A stretch of DNA of 13,514 nucleotides from an uncultured Eubacteriales bacterium. GTDB taxonomy: Bacteria > Bacillota > Clostridia > Oscillospirales > Oscillospiraceae. Shown here piece by piece: positions 6,813 to 13,400 of this stretch. The first letter of the stretch is position 1; each line of letters starts with the position of its first letter. The stretch covers positions 1 through 13,514 of the forward strand of contig USQL01000060.1 in the NCBI GenBank assembly GCA_900556935.1, given 5' to 3'. The notes beneath the pieces were generated by a model. It saw nothing but the letters and a program-made list of their open reading frames with translations. It had not been told where the DNA came from and made no database searches. A program made the translations under genes and the position numbers.

Positions 6813-6916
6813 ATTCCTTTGGGTCCCATGCCATGTGGAAAAGGGCAGGGGAGGGGATTGTCTTTTTTTTCCTGGGATTTCCCTTAATTTTTCTTATTTG
6901 GGCCCTCTTTTTCACT

Positions 6917-6995
6917 TTTTCCACATGGATTTCCCGGATCTCCACAGGAGTTTTCCACAGCTGTGGAAATCATTGTGGATAACTTTCCCGGATCT
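6917..6995. promoter_or_regulatory. DnaA-box-like cluster with an 18-bp palindrome
   Basis: TGTGGATAA at 6974-6982 is a perfect DnaA box on the minus strand. TTTTCCACA occurs at 6917-6925 and 6951-6959. TTTCCACAGCTGTGGAAA (6952-6969) is a perfect palindrome that fuses two boxes head to head. A direct repeat TTTCCCGGATCT (6930-6941 and 6984-6995) frames the group. The 18 bp at 6942-6959 match 1750-1767 in the other cluster at 17 of 18 positions. Confidence 0.5.
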
Positions 6996-7015
6996 GTGAA
7001 ATGGGCAGAGAAAAT

Positions 7016-7071
7016 GGGCTGTTAGAAAAGCATGTCACTGGTTTGCAATGACAGTTGCTTTCTAACAGCCC
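7016..7071 (-). terminator. Probable terminator of nfnA-nfnB
   Basis: GGGCTGTTAGAAAAGC (7016-7031) pairs with GCTTTCTAACAGCCC (7057-7071) with one bulged A, and TGTCA/TGACA continue the stem inward. It begins about 10 nt past the nfnB stop. The following minus-strand tract (ATTTTCTC) is a poor U-run, so termination may be partial. The long armed stem could also protect the mRNA 3' end. Confidence 0.6.
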
Positions 7072-7081
7072 CATTGGCTAT

Positions 7082-8467
7082 TTACTTGTTGCTCAGGTAG
7101 TCATCGATGGCAGCCGCGCCCTTCTTGCCGGCACCCATGGCAAGGATGACTGTAGCGGCACCGGTGACGGCATCGCCGCCGGCGAAGACACCCTCGCGGG
7201 TGGTCATTTCGTTTTCGTTGACGATCAGGCCGCCCTTCTTGTTGGTCTCCAGGCCGGGAGTGGTGGAGCGGATCAGGGGGTTGGGGCTGGTGCCCAGGGC
7301 CATGATCACAGTGTCCACATCCAGCACAAACTCGCTGCCGGGAATCTCCACGGGACGGCGGCGGCCGGAAGCGTCAGGCTCGCCCAGCTCCATGCGGACG
7401 CATTTGATGCCGCAGACACGGCCATCCTCGTCGCCCAGGATTTCTACGGGGTTGCACAAAGTCTTGAACTCAATGCCCTCCTCCTTGGCGTGGTGCTGCT
7501 CCTCCTTCCGGGCGGGCATCTCGGCCTCGCCGCGGCGGTAGACAATGTACACCTTGTCGGCACCCAGACGCATGGCGCAGCGGGCACCGTCCATGGCCAC
7601 GTTGCCGCCGCCGACTACGGCCACGGCCTTGGACTTGATAATGGGGGTATCGGAGGACTCGTCGTAGGCCTTCATCAGGTTGGTACGGGTCAGATACTCG
7701 TTGGCGGACATCACGCCCTTCAGGGACTCGCCGGGAATCCTCATGAACATGGGAAGACCCGCGCCGGAGCCCACAAACACGGCCTGATAGCCCATTTCAA
7801 ACAGCTCGTCAATGGTCAGGACCCGGCCAATGACCATGTTGGTCATGACCTCCACGCCCTGGGCCTGGAGCTTCTCCACCTCGTTGGCTACGATGGCCTT
7901 GGGGAGACGGAACTCGGGGATGCCATAGACCAGAACGCCGCCGGCGGTGTGCAGGGCCTCAAAAATGGTGACCTCATAGCCCTTCTTGGCCAGGTCGCTG
8001 GCAGCGGTGAGGCCGGCAGGGCCGGAGCCAACCACAGCCACCTTCTTGCCGTTGGGCTCCGCCTTCTGGGGCATTTCATTGACGTTTGCCCGATACCAGT
8101 CGGCAACAAAGCGCTCCAGACGGCCGATGGCCACAGGCTCGCCCTTGATGCCCCGGACGCACTTGCTCTCGCACTGGGTCTCCTGGGGGCAGACACGGCC
8201 GGAAAGGGCAGGGAGGGCGTTGGTAGAGGTGATAATCTCGTAAGCCGCCTTAAAATCGCCCTCGGCGACCTTATGGATAAACTCGGGGATGCGCACATTG
8301 ACGGGGCAGCCCTCGACGCACTTGGGGTTCTTGCAGTTCAGGCATCTTCCAGCCTCTTCCTTGGCCATCTCTTCGGTATAGCCCAGGGAAACCTCCTTAA
8401 AGTTCCGGGCACGGACCTTGGGGTCCTGCTCGGGCATGGGGGTCTTGGTGAGAGTCATATTAGCCAT
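7082..8467 (-). CDS. nfnB: NfnB: large subunit of NADH-dependent reduced ferredoxin:NADP+ oxidoreductase (GltD-like)
   Basis: A 461-residue flavoprotein homologous to the glutamate synthase small subunit. With NfnA it forms the cytoplasmic NfnAB complex, which couples NADPH, NAD+ and ferredoxin by flavin-based electron bifurcation. The N-terminal Fe-S domain has C42, C45, C50, C54 and C93, C99, C103; in the family one cluster also uses a Glu ligand, and E96 or E100 is in the right place. A Rossmann FAD site follows at VVGSGPAGLTAASDLA (145-160), then an NADPH site with VAVVGGGNVAMDGARCA, and the C-terminal FAD motif GVFAGGDAVTGAATVILAMG. Length fits the family. A lone GltD/GltA annotation would be wrong here: there is no large glutamate synthase subunit, and the partner gene ends 15 nt upstream. 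The start has GGGAGG; a second ATG three codons later is possible. Confidence 0.93.
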   Translation of the reverse strand: MANMTLTKTPMPEQDPKVRARNFKEVSLGYTEEMAKEEAGRCLNCKNPKCVEGCPVNVRIPEFIHKVAEGDFKAAYEIITSTNALPALSGRVCPQETQCESKCVRGIKGEPVAIGRLERFVADWYRANVNEMPQKAEPNGKKVAVVGSGPAGLTAASDLAKKGYEVTIFEALHTAGGVLVYGIPEFRLPKAIVANEVEKLQAQGVEVMTNMVIGRVLTIDELFEMGYQAVFVGSGAGLPMFMRIPGESLKGVMSANEYLTRTNLMKAYDESSDTPIIKSKAVAVVGGGNVAMDGARCAMRLGADKVYIVYRRGEAEMPARKEEQHHAKEEGIEFKTLCNPVEILGDEDGRVCGIKCVRMELGEPDASGRRRPVEIPGSEFVLDVDTVIMALGTSPNPLIRSTTPGLETNKKGGLIVNENEMTTREGVFAGGDAVTGAATVILAMGAGKKGAAAIDDYLSNK

Positions 8468-8482
8468 TTCGCGTTTCCTCCC

Positions 8483-9337
8483 TTATTTAATCAGAGCCTT
8501 GCCCATGGCTTCCATGCGGCAGACATGATCTCTGGCAACTTCTGCTTCCCGCTCCCGGTAGGTGCCGTTGCGGCTCATGAGCTCGGCGTAATCCACCTTG
8601 TGACCGTCAAACTCGGGGCCGTCCACGCAGGCGAACTTGGTCTCGCCGCCTACGGTGACGCGGCAGCCGCCGCACATACCGGTGCCGTCCACCATAATGG
8701 GGTTCAGGGAGACCATGGTATGGACACCGAAGGGCTCGGTGGTCTTGCAGACAAACTTCATCATGGGTACGGGTCCGATGGCCAGAACCTCGTCATACTG
8801 AATGCCGCTCTCCAACAGGGCCTGGAGCTTCACGGTGCCGAAGCCCTTTTCGCCATAGGAGCCGTCGTCGGTCATCAGGTACAGGTGGTCGGCACAGGCC
8901 CGGAACTCGTCCTCCAGAATGACAATGTCCTTATTCCGGAAGCCGATAATCACATCCACCTCGGCACCGGCCTCCTTAAAGGCCACGGCCGCGGGCAGGG
9001 CAATGGCGCAGCCCACGCCGCCGCCAACCACACAGACCCGCTTTTTGCCCTCCACATCGGTGGGCTTGCCCAGGGGGCCGACGAAGTCACGGATATAGTC
9101 GCCCTCGTTCAGAGCGCCCAGCGCCTTGGTGGAGAAGCCGACCTTCTGGAAAATAATGCTGACGGTGCCCTTTTCCCGGTCGTAACCGGCAATGGTCAGG
9201 GGAACACGCTCGCTCTTTTCGTCGATTCGGAAGATGATAAACTGACCGGCCTTGGCCTTCTTGGCTACGAACGGCGCTTCGATCTCCATAAGAGTGACAG
9301 AGTCGTTCAGCTCTTTCTTACGCACGATCTTATACAT
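8483..9337 (-). CDS. nfnA: NfnA: small subunit of NADH-dependent reduced ferredoxin:NADP+ oxidoreductase
   Basis: A 284-residue ferredoxin-NADP reductase-like protein, NAD(H)-binding partner of NfnB. An FAD-binding barrel covers about 1-98, with ERVPLTIAG (43-51) contacting the flavin. A nucleotide-binding domain starts at VCVVGGGVGCAIALP (101-115). A C-terminal [2Fe-2S] site has C222, C225 and C237, with D217 in the position where NfnA proteins are reported to use Asp as fourth ligand. It resembles dihydroorotate dehydrogenase electron-transfer subunit PyrK, but no pyrD is present and the downstream partner is the GltD-like subunit, so NfnA is the better call. Transcribed from a consensus promoter about 100 nt upstream; AAGGATGG precedes the ATG at a slightly long distance. 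Length is normal. Confidence 0.92.
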   Translation of the reverse strand: MYKIVRKKELNDSVTLMEIEAPFVAKKAKAGQFIIFRIDEKSERVPLTIAGYDREKGTVSIIFQKVGFSTKALGALNEGDYIRDFVGPLGKPTDVEGKKRVCVVGGGVGCAIALPAAVAFKEAGAEVDVIIGFRNKDIVILEDEFRACADHLYLMTDDGSYGEKGFGTVKLQALLESGIQYDEVLAIGPVPMMKFVCKTTEPFGVHTMVSLNPIMVDGTGMCGGCRVTVGGETKFACVDGPEFDGHKVDYAELMSRNGTYREREAEVARDHVCRMEAMGKALIK

Positions 9338-9446
9338 AACCTAATCCATCCTTTATAGAATTTTGGATTTCTTCCCTCTGGAACCCCAAAGGAACGGCAG
9401 AAAGCGCCGGGACCCTATCCTTGCCCCATTCGCTCCCATTGTATTT

Positions 9447-9475
9447 ATTATAGGCTGTATCACCCAATTTGTCAA
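9447..9475 (-). promoter_or_regulatory. Consensus sigma-A promoter of nfnA-nfnB
   Basis: On the minus strand, TTGACA (9475-9470) and TATAAT (9452-9447) are separated by exactly 17 nt, a perfect housekeeping promoter. Transcription should start near 9440, giving a leader of about 100 nt. I see no Rex-like operator or clear riboswitch fold in the leader. Such a strong promoter suggests high constitutive expression. Confidence 0.9.
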
Positions 9476-9545
9476 ACCATTCTTGCAGAAAATCCATATT
9501 TTTGAATGATTTCCTAGGTTTTCTGTGTTCTGTCGTCTGTATATT

Positions 9546-9580
9546 AAAAATTCCCCGAAACCTTTTTGGGTTTCGGGGAA
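9546..9580 (-). terminator. Intrinsic terminator downstream of serS and the mscL remnant
   Basis: A perfect 12-bp stem TTCCCCGAAACC (9551-9562) / GGTTTCGGGGAA (9569-9580) with a 6-nt loop. On the minus strand it is followed by TTTTT (9550-9546). It stands just past the ancestral mscL stop codon and upstream of the nfn promoter, so it once ended the mscL transcript and now probably ends parA-parB-serS. Confidence 0.9.
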
Positions 9581-9594
9581 ACAAAATGGATGGA

Positions 9595-9829
9595 TTATTT
9601 TTTTCCTTTGGCAGATCCCGAATCTCGGTGAGCAGAAGTTCCTGCTTGGTGGGCTCGGGGTCCTTTTTTGCCTCCTCGGCTTTTTCCTCTTCCTTCTTTT
9701 TGCCGACCTCGGAGCGCTTGTTTAGCCCCTTTCCCAGGAAGAAGACCACCAAGGCATGGCGTTTCCCTTGATGGCAAAGGCCGTGAATTCATCCCACCAC
9801 TTTGGTTTTTTGACTTTATCCGTGAGAAT
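9595..9829 (-). pseudogene. mscL: Remnant of mscL (large-conductance mechanosensitive channel), internally deleted
   Basis: Two in-order pieces of MscL survive on the minus strand. The amino-terminal piece (9829-9755) reads WWDEFTAFAIKGNAM, the family's DEFKAFAxKGN start. It is joined directly to ALVVFFLGKGLNKRSEV (from 9755), the end of the second membrane helix, followed by a charged tail and TKQELLLTEIRDL, the hallmark MscL C-terminus. About 70-80 residues are missing: the first helix, the periplasmic loop and most of the second helix. The junction also shifts frame. No ATG heads the first piece; ATT at 9829 stands where a start would be, behind GGGAG. At the 3' end a run of seven A puts the TAA at 9597-9595 out of frame, so the second piece reads through. 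At least three lesions make this a non-functional remnant. It lies 12 nt after serS. Confidence 0.85.
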
Positions 9830-9841
9830 ATGTCTCCCGGA

Positions 9842-11170
9842 TTACTTCTTCTCGATGACTTCCATGCCGCCCAGGTACTTCCGCAGGGCCTCGGGAATGA
9901 CCACTGAGCCGTCGGCACGCTGGTTCTGCTCCACAATGGCAGGGAAAATTCGGGAGGTGGCCAGACCGGAGCCGTTCAGGGTGTGGACGTACTCAATCTT
10001 TCCGTCGGCACGGCGGAAGCGGATGTTGCCCCGGCGGGCCTGATAATCCCGGGCGTTGGACACGGAGGAGACCTCCTTGTAGCCGTTCATGGAGGGGATC
10101 AGGATCTCGATATCATAGGTTCTTGCCATGGAGGCGGAGCAGTCGCCCGCGGCCAGCTTCACGGTACGGAAGTGCAGCCCCAGACCGGCAACCAGCTTTT
10201 CCGCCTTGTGCACCAGCTCCTCAAATGCCTCGTCGGAGCCCTCGGGGGTGGTGTACTGGAACATCTCTACCTTGTTGAACTGATGGCCCCGGACCATGCC
10301 CCGCTCATCGGCCCGGTGAGAACCGGCCTCCCGGCGGAAGCAGGGGGTATAGGCAAAGAACTTCTTGGGCAGATCCGCCTCGGTGAGGATCTCGTCCCGG
10401 TAGACGGAGGCCAGGGCCGCCTCGGCGGTGGGCAGCATATAGTGGACCCGGTCGTCGGTGGGGTTGGCGATCTTATAGACCTCGTCGGCAAACTTGGGGA
10501 ACTGACCGGCGGTCAGGCCGCACTGGTACTCCAGCATGTGGGGCGGCAGGATGAACTCGTAGCCGTCGGCAATGTGGCAATCGATGAAGTAATTCAGCAG
10601 CGCCCACTCCAGTCTCGCGCCCATGCCGGTGTAAATCCAGTTGCCGGCACCGGCCAGCTTCACGCCCCGCTCGTAATCAATCAGGCCCAAACCTAAGCAC
10701 AGGTCCACATGGTGCTTGGGCTCAAAATCGAAGGAGTGCTTCTCGCCAATGTAGCGCAGAGGCTGGTTGTTCTCCTTGCCGCCGGGAAGCAGGTCGGGGT
10801 CCGGCATATTGGGCAGGGACAGCATACAGGTGGTGAGCTCGTCGTCCAGAACCTTCAGCTTCTGCTTGTCCTCGGCAATCTCCTCGTCAATCTTTACGGA
10901 GGCGGCCATGTTGGCGTTGATCTGGGCTTCCAGGGCAGAGGTGTCCTCGCCCTTCTTCTCGGCACCCTTCTTCTGGCCGAAGAGCTTGCCGTTTTCCTTT
11001 GCCAGCTTGTTCTTTTCGGCGGTCTTGGTCTCGGTATGGGTCTTCAACGCCCGGACCTGAACATCCAGCTCCAGAATGCGGTCAATGGTAGCGTCGCAGT
11101 CCACTTCCTTGGCCTTCATACCGGCCTTGATGGCATCGGGGTTTTCCTTAATTCTTTTGATATCGATCAT
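9842..11170 (-). CDS. serS: Serine--tRNA ligase (SerRS)
   Basis: A 442-residue class II aminoacyl-tRNA synthetase that charges tRNA-Ser in the cytoplasm. The N-terminal helical arm (about 1-115) is a charged coiled coil that binds the tRNA's long variable arm. The catalytic core has TAE at 248-250, motif 2 around CFRREAG (277-283) with RGHQFNKVE (294-302), and motif 3 at NGSGLATSR (399-407). Length is close to the usual ~425. The segment GDCSASMARTYDIEI (342-356) and SSVSNARDYQARRGN (368-382) differ from the common bacterial forms (GDMG..AKTYDLE and SSCSNFxDFQARR) as I know them; I associate this variant with gut Clostridia. It starts 31 nt after parB with AGAGGGAA as ribosome site. No T-box leader is present, so it is probably expressed with parAB. 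Confidence 0.96.
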   Translation of the reverse strand: MIDIKRIKENPDAIKAGMKAKEVDCDATIDRILELDVQVRALKTHTETKTAEKNKLAKENGKLFGQKKGAEKKGEDTSALEAQINANMAASVKIDEEIAEDKQKLKVLDDELTTCMLSLPNMPDPDLLPGGKENNQPLRYIGEKHSFDFEPKHHVDLCLGLGLIDYERGVKLAGAGNWIYTGMGARLEWALLNYFIDCHIADGYEFILPPHMLEYQCGLTAGQFPKFADEVYKIANPTDDRVHYMLPTAEAALASVYRDEILTEADLPKKFFAYTPCFRREAGSHRADERGMVRGHQFNKVEMFQYTTPEGSDEAFEELVHKAEKLVAGLGLHFRTVKLAAGDCSASMARTYDIEILIPSMNGYKEVSSVSNARDYQARRGNIRFRRADGKIEYVHTLNGSGLATSRIFPAIVEQNQRADGSVVIPEALRKYLGGMEVIEKK

Positions 11171-11201
11171 GATAATTCCCTCTCTTGGTTGATTTATTCT
11201 T

Positions 11202-12062
11202 TTATTTTTGCAGCTTCATCAGCGCGTCCAGCAGAATCTGCAGATCATCCTGGCCGTAGAATTCCAGTTCAAAGTGGCCCTTGCGCTTGCCGTTGACGAT
11301 TTTCACGCCCCGGCCCAGGTGCTTGCTCAGGTTCTTCTCGCACTCTGCCACATAGTCCACTTCCAGAACAATTTCCTTCTTCTTGGGGAGCTCCTGGCTC
11401 ATGTTCTTGCACAGCAGCTCCGCCTGACGGACGGAAAGGCCCAAGGCCGCAATTTTCTGGGCGGCCTCCACCTGCTTCTTTTCGCTTTTCAGCTGTAAAA
11501 TGGCCCTTGCGTGACCCGCGGTGAGCTCTCCGTTTTTCAGCTTTTCCAGGACCGGCTCACTTAAACTCAGCAGACGCAGGGCGTTTGCCACAGCGGGGCG
11601 GGATTTGCCCACCTTTTCCGCCGCTTCCTCCTGGGTCATGCCGTACCGGTTGATCAGCGCGTCATAGCCCTGGGCTTCTTCCACCGGGTTCAGGTCCTGC
11701 CGCTGCAGATTTTCAATCAGTGCCAGCTCCATGGCTTTCTGGTCGTCGGCTTCCATGATGACCACGGGGACCTCATCCAAGCCTGCCAGACGGGAAGCCC
11801 GCCAGCGGCGTTCGCCCGCAATGATCTGATAGTACCCATTGGGCATTTCCCGAACGGTCAGGGGCTGAATAATGCCATGCTGCCGGATAGACTCTGCCAG
11901 AGCTTCCAGCTCCTCATCGTCAAAATCTCTGCGAGGCTGGTTGGGATTGGGTTCGATTTTATGAAGCGGCAGTGTTTTCAGACCGCCGGTGCTTTCCGGT
12001 TCTTCCGTCAAGTCACCCAGCAGCGCACCAAGGCCCCTGCCGAGGCCCTTCTGTGATGCCAT
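11202..12062 (-). CDS. parB: Chromosome partitioning protein ParB (Spo0J)
   Basis: A 286-residue CTP-dependent DNA clamp that loads at parS and spreads to organise the origin region and recruit SMC. The N-terminal KGLGRGLGALLG (5-16) is the segment that stimulates ParA ATPase in the family. The ParB/Srx-like CTP-binding domain spans about 30-120, with GERRWRA (83-89) and ENLQRQDLNP (117-126). The helix-turn-helix domain spans about 130-230, with MTQEEAAEKVGKSRPAVANA as the parS-reading helices. The C-terminal dimerisation domain covers about 240-286. Length is typical. It follows parA by 15 nt with AAAGGATG before the ATG. Perfect parS sites upstream of parA confirm the system is complete. 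Confidence 0.97.
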   Translation of the reverse strand: MASQKGLGRGLGALLGDLTEEPESTGGLKTLPLHKIEPNPNQPRRDFDDEELEALAESIRQHGIIQPLTVREMPNGYYQIIAGERRWRASRLAGLDEVPVVIMEADDQKAMELALIENLQRQDLNPVEEAQGYDALINRYGMTQEEAAEKVGKSRPAVANALRLLSLSEPVLEKLKNGELTAGHARAILQLKSEKKQVEAAQKIAALGLSVRQAELLCKNMSQELPKKKEIVLEVDYVAECEKNLSKHLGRGVKIVNGKRKGHFELEFYGQDDLQILLDALMKLQK

Positions 12063-12077
12063 GAAATCATCCTTTCC

Positions 12078-12833
12078 TTATAGCTTCTTGGCCACTTCCT
12101 CTGCCATATCCCGATAGGCAGCGGCGCCGCGGCTGAATTTATCGTAGCTGGTCACGGGCAGGCCATGGCTGGGTGCCTCGGCCAGGCGGACATTTCTCGG
12201 TACCACCGTCGCCAGCACCTTCCCCGGGAAGTGCCGTCTTACCTCCTGCGCCACCTGGGCGGAGAAGTTTGTCCGACCGTCATACATGGTCAGCACCACG
12301 CAGAAAATTTCCAGCTTGGGATTCAGCTTCTTTTTCACCGTCCGCAGGGTTGCCATCAGATCACTCAGACCCTCCAGCGCGTAATACTCGCACTGTACCG
12401 GAACCAGGATGCCGTCCGCCGCGCACAGGGCATTCAGCGTCAGCAGCTCCAGAGAGGGCGGGCAGTCAATGAAAATGACATCATATTTGTCCTTCACGCT
12501 TTCCAAGGCTGCTTTCAGCTGGTGCTCCCGATCATCGGAGCCGATGAGCTCCACGCCGGCACCGGCCAGATCTGCGGAGGAGGGGACCACGTCTCCAAAC
12601 TTCGTTTCCAGAATGGCGCTTTCAATGCTGACGCCGTTGATGGTCACATCATAGGAAGAATATTTGATTTTTCGCTTGTCCACGCCCATTCCGGAGGTGG
12701 CATTTGCCTGGGGGTCAAAGTCGCAGAGCAGCACCTTTTTGCCTAGATCCGTCAAGGCCGCCGTCAGGTTCACCGCTGTGGTGGTTTTGCCCACGCCGCC
12801 CTTCTGGTTTACAATGGCTATAATCTTTCCCAT
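12078..12833 (-). CDS. parA: Chromosome partitioning ATPase ParA (Soj)
   Basis: A 251-residue ParA/MinD-family ATPase that binds DNA non-specifically as an ATP dimer and, with ParB, moves origins and (in Bacillus subtilis) regulates DnaA. The deviant Walker A is NQKGGVGKTTT (9-19) with signature lysine K11 and P-loop lysine K16. Walker A' and B regions are seen in LLCDFDPQANAT and DVIFIDCPPSLELL. It lacks the N-terminal helix-turn-helix of plasmid type Ia ParA, so it is the chromosomal Soj type. Length is normal. GAGAGGAG precedes the ATG. The 92-bp region upstream holds two parS sites and no clear promoter, so it may be read from the promoter of the zinc-ribbon gene. Confidence 0.97.
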   Translation of the reverse strand: MGKIIAIVNQKGGVGKTTTAVNLTAALTDLGKKVLLCDFDPQANATSGMGVDKRKIKYSSYDVTINGVSIESAILETKFGDVVPSSADLAGAGVELIGSDDREHQLKAALESVKDKYDVIFIDCPPSLELLTLNALCAADGILVPVQCEYYALEGLSDLMATLRTVKKKLNPKLEIFCVVLTMYDGRTNFSAQVAQEVRRHFPGKVLATVVPRNVRLAEAPSHGLPVTSYDKFSRGAAAYRDMAEEVAKKL

Positions 12834-12863
12834 TTTTCGCTCCTCTCATTCTCCGCACCGGAA

Positions 12864-12879
12864 TGTTTCACGTGAAACA
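12864..12879. promoter_or_regulatory. parS site 1 (ParB-binding centromere)
   Basis: TGTTTCACGTGAAACA is a perfect 16-bp palindrome of the Firmicute parS type. It extends by one further pair to 18 bp (12863-12880). It lies 31 nt upstream of the parA start, where ParB spreading could also affect parA transcription. Confidence 0.95.
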
Positions 12880-12909
12880 TCTTCCGATGCCGCATTTTCC
12901 GGAAAGTAA

Positions 12910-12925
12910 TGTTTCACGTGAAACA
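12910..12925. promoter_or_regulatory. parS site 2 inside a 30-bp perfect palindrome
   Basis: A second identical TGTTTCACGTGAAACA, centre 46 bp from site 1. Symmetry extends on both sides to 12903-12932, a 30-bp perfect palindrome. The TAA stop of the zinc-ribbon gene (12928-12926) directly abuts the 16-bp core and is part of the larger palindrome. Confidence 0.95.
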
Positions 12926-13285
12926 TTACTTTTCAGTGGGCAAGGGTCCGGAAGTGGAGGCAGTGGGGGAGACGGACGAATAGTTCTGTCCGACAACAGG
13001 CTGCTGCTCCCGCAGCAGGAGCCAAACGCAGAAAGCGCTAAGCCCGGCTATGACAATCAGCAGTGCCGCAATCCAAATCCGCGCCCGTTTCAGCCGCGAA
13101 TTGGAAATGTGCAGCTTTTCACCGTCGGAAAGGGTCGTCTTCCGCGCAGGCATCCGCTGCTCGGTACGCTTCGGAATCATAACATAAGCATCCGACGGAA
13201 CCGGGTATTTTTCCATCTCAGCAAGACAATGCGCACAAAAACTTTCTCCTTCGGTAACCTCAGCCCCGCATCTCAGGCAGTTCAT
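12926..13285 (-). CDS. Small zinc-ribbon, single-span membrane protein
   Basis: A 119-residue protein of unassigned function. It opens with a zinc-ribbon, MNCLRCGAEVTEGESFCAHC, with CxxC pairs at C3/C6 and C17/C20. A polar segment (about 25-68) follows, then one membrane helix (about 69-92, IWIAALLIVIAGLSAFCVWLLL) and a short Ser/Thr/Pro-rich tail. The cysteine end is presumably cytoplasmic. I chose the ATG at 13285 because AAGGGGGGAAA precedes it and the zinc-ribbon begins there; an upstream extension to 13390 would cross the promoter. It has its own promoter and lies directly upstream of parS and parA, so it may be the first gene of the parA-parB-serS transcript. Similar zinc-ribbon membrane proteins are common in Clostridia and mostly uncharacterised. 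Confidence 0.85.
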   Translation of the reverse strand: MNCLRCGAEVTEGESFCAHCLAEMEKYPVPSDAYVMIPKRTEQRMPARKTTLSDGEKLHISNSRLKRARIWIAALLIVIAGLSAFCVWLLLREQQPVVGQNYSSVSPTASTSGPLPTEK

Positions 13286-13319
13286 TCCATTTCCCCCCTT
13301 ATCTATCGTTGATTGCTTT

Positions 13320-13348
13320 ATTTTACAACAGAAATATGGATTCGTAAA
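13320..13348 (-). promoter_or_regulatory. Sigma-A promoter upstream of the zinc-ribbon gene
   Basis: On the minus strand, TTTACG (13348-13343) and TAAAAT (13325-13320) are separated by 17 nt, ending 35 nt before the ATG. It is the only good promoter seen upstream of the parAB-serS genes in the window. Confidence 0.65.
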
Positions 13349-13400
13349 GAGGGAAAACGAAAAAATCACGACAATTGCATGAGTAAACATTGTGTGAACC

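Larger units (their letters stand above)
6321..7081. other. Gene-free intergenic stretch with hairpins and DnaA-box-like motifs
   Basis: Between the regulator promoter and the end of nfnB there is no convincing gene. From low to high coordinates it holds one intergenic repeat copy (6373-6463), an AT-rich run of about 60 bp (6466-6525), a long perfect inverted repeat (6601-6648), a second one (6777-6812), DnaA-box-like motifs with a palindrome (6917-6995), and the nfnB terminator (7016-7071). TCCACA/TGTGGA motifs recur throughout 6520-6985. Confidence 0.7.

Noticed and set aside
1746..6995. Replication origin (oriC) inside one of the DnaA-box clusters
   Set aside because: No dnaA, dnaN, rpmH or other usual origin neighbour is present, and all genes on both sides point the same way, with no divergence expected at an origin. 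parAB only shows that the origin is probably not far.
7055..9358. A 767-codon open frame on the plus strand covering both nfn genes
   Set aside because: It is exactly antisense to two well-recognised genes, runs across their junction, has no ribosome site and reads as a biased Gly/Ala/His/Leu-rich product, the usual shadow of GC-rich codon use.
9330..9752. A 140-codon minus-strand open frame as a genuine gene
   Set aside because: Only its first third is protein-like, and that part is the MscL C-terminus. The rest runs through a terminator hairpin and the nfn promoter because the original stop was shifted out of frame.
11171..11201. T-box riboswitch in front of serS
   Set aside because: Only 31 nt separate parB and serS, too short for a T-box leader, and no specifier or terminator stem is seen.
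13286..13390. Longer N-terminus for the zinc-ribbon protein
   Set aside because: The extension would cross the -35/-10 boxes at 13320-13348, lacks a ribosome site, and the internal ATG at 13285 has one and starts the zinc ribbon directly.
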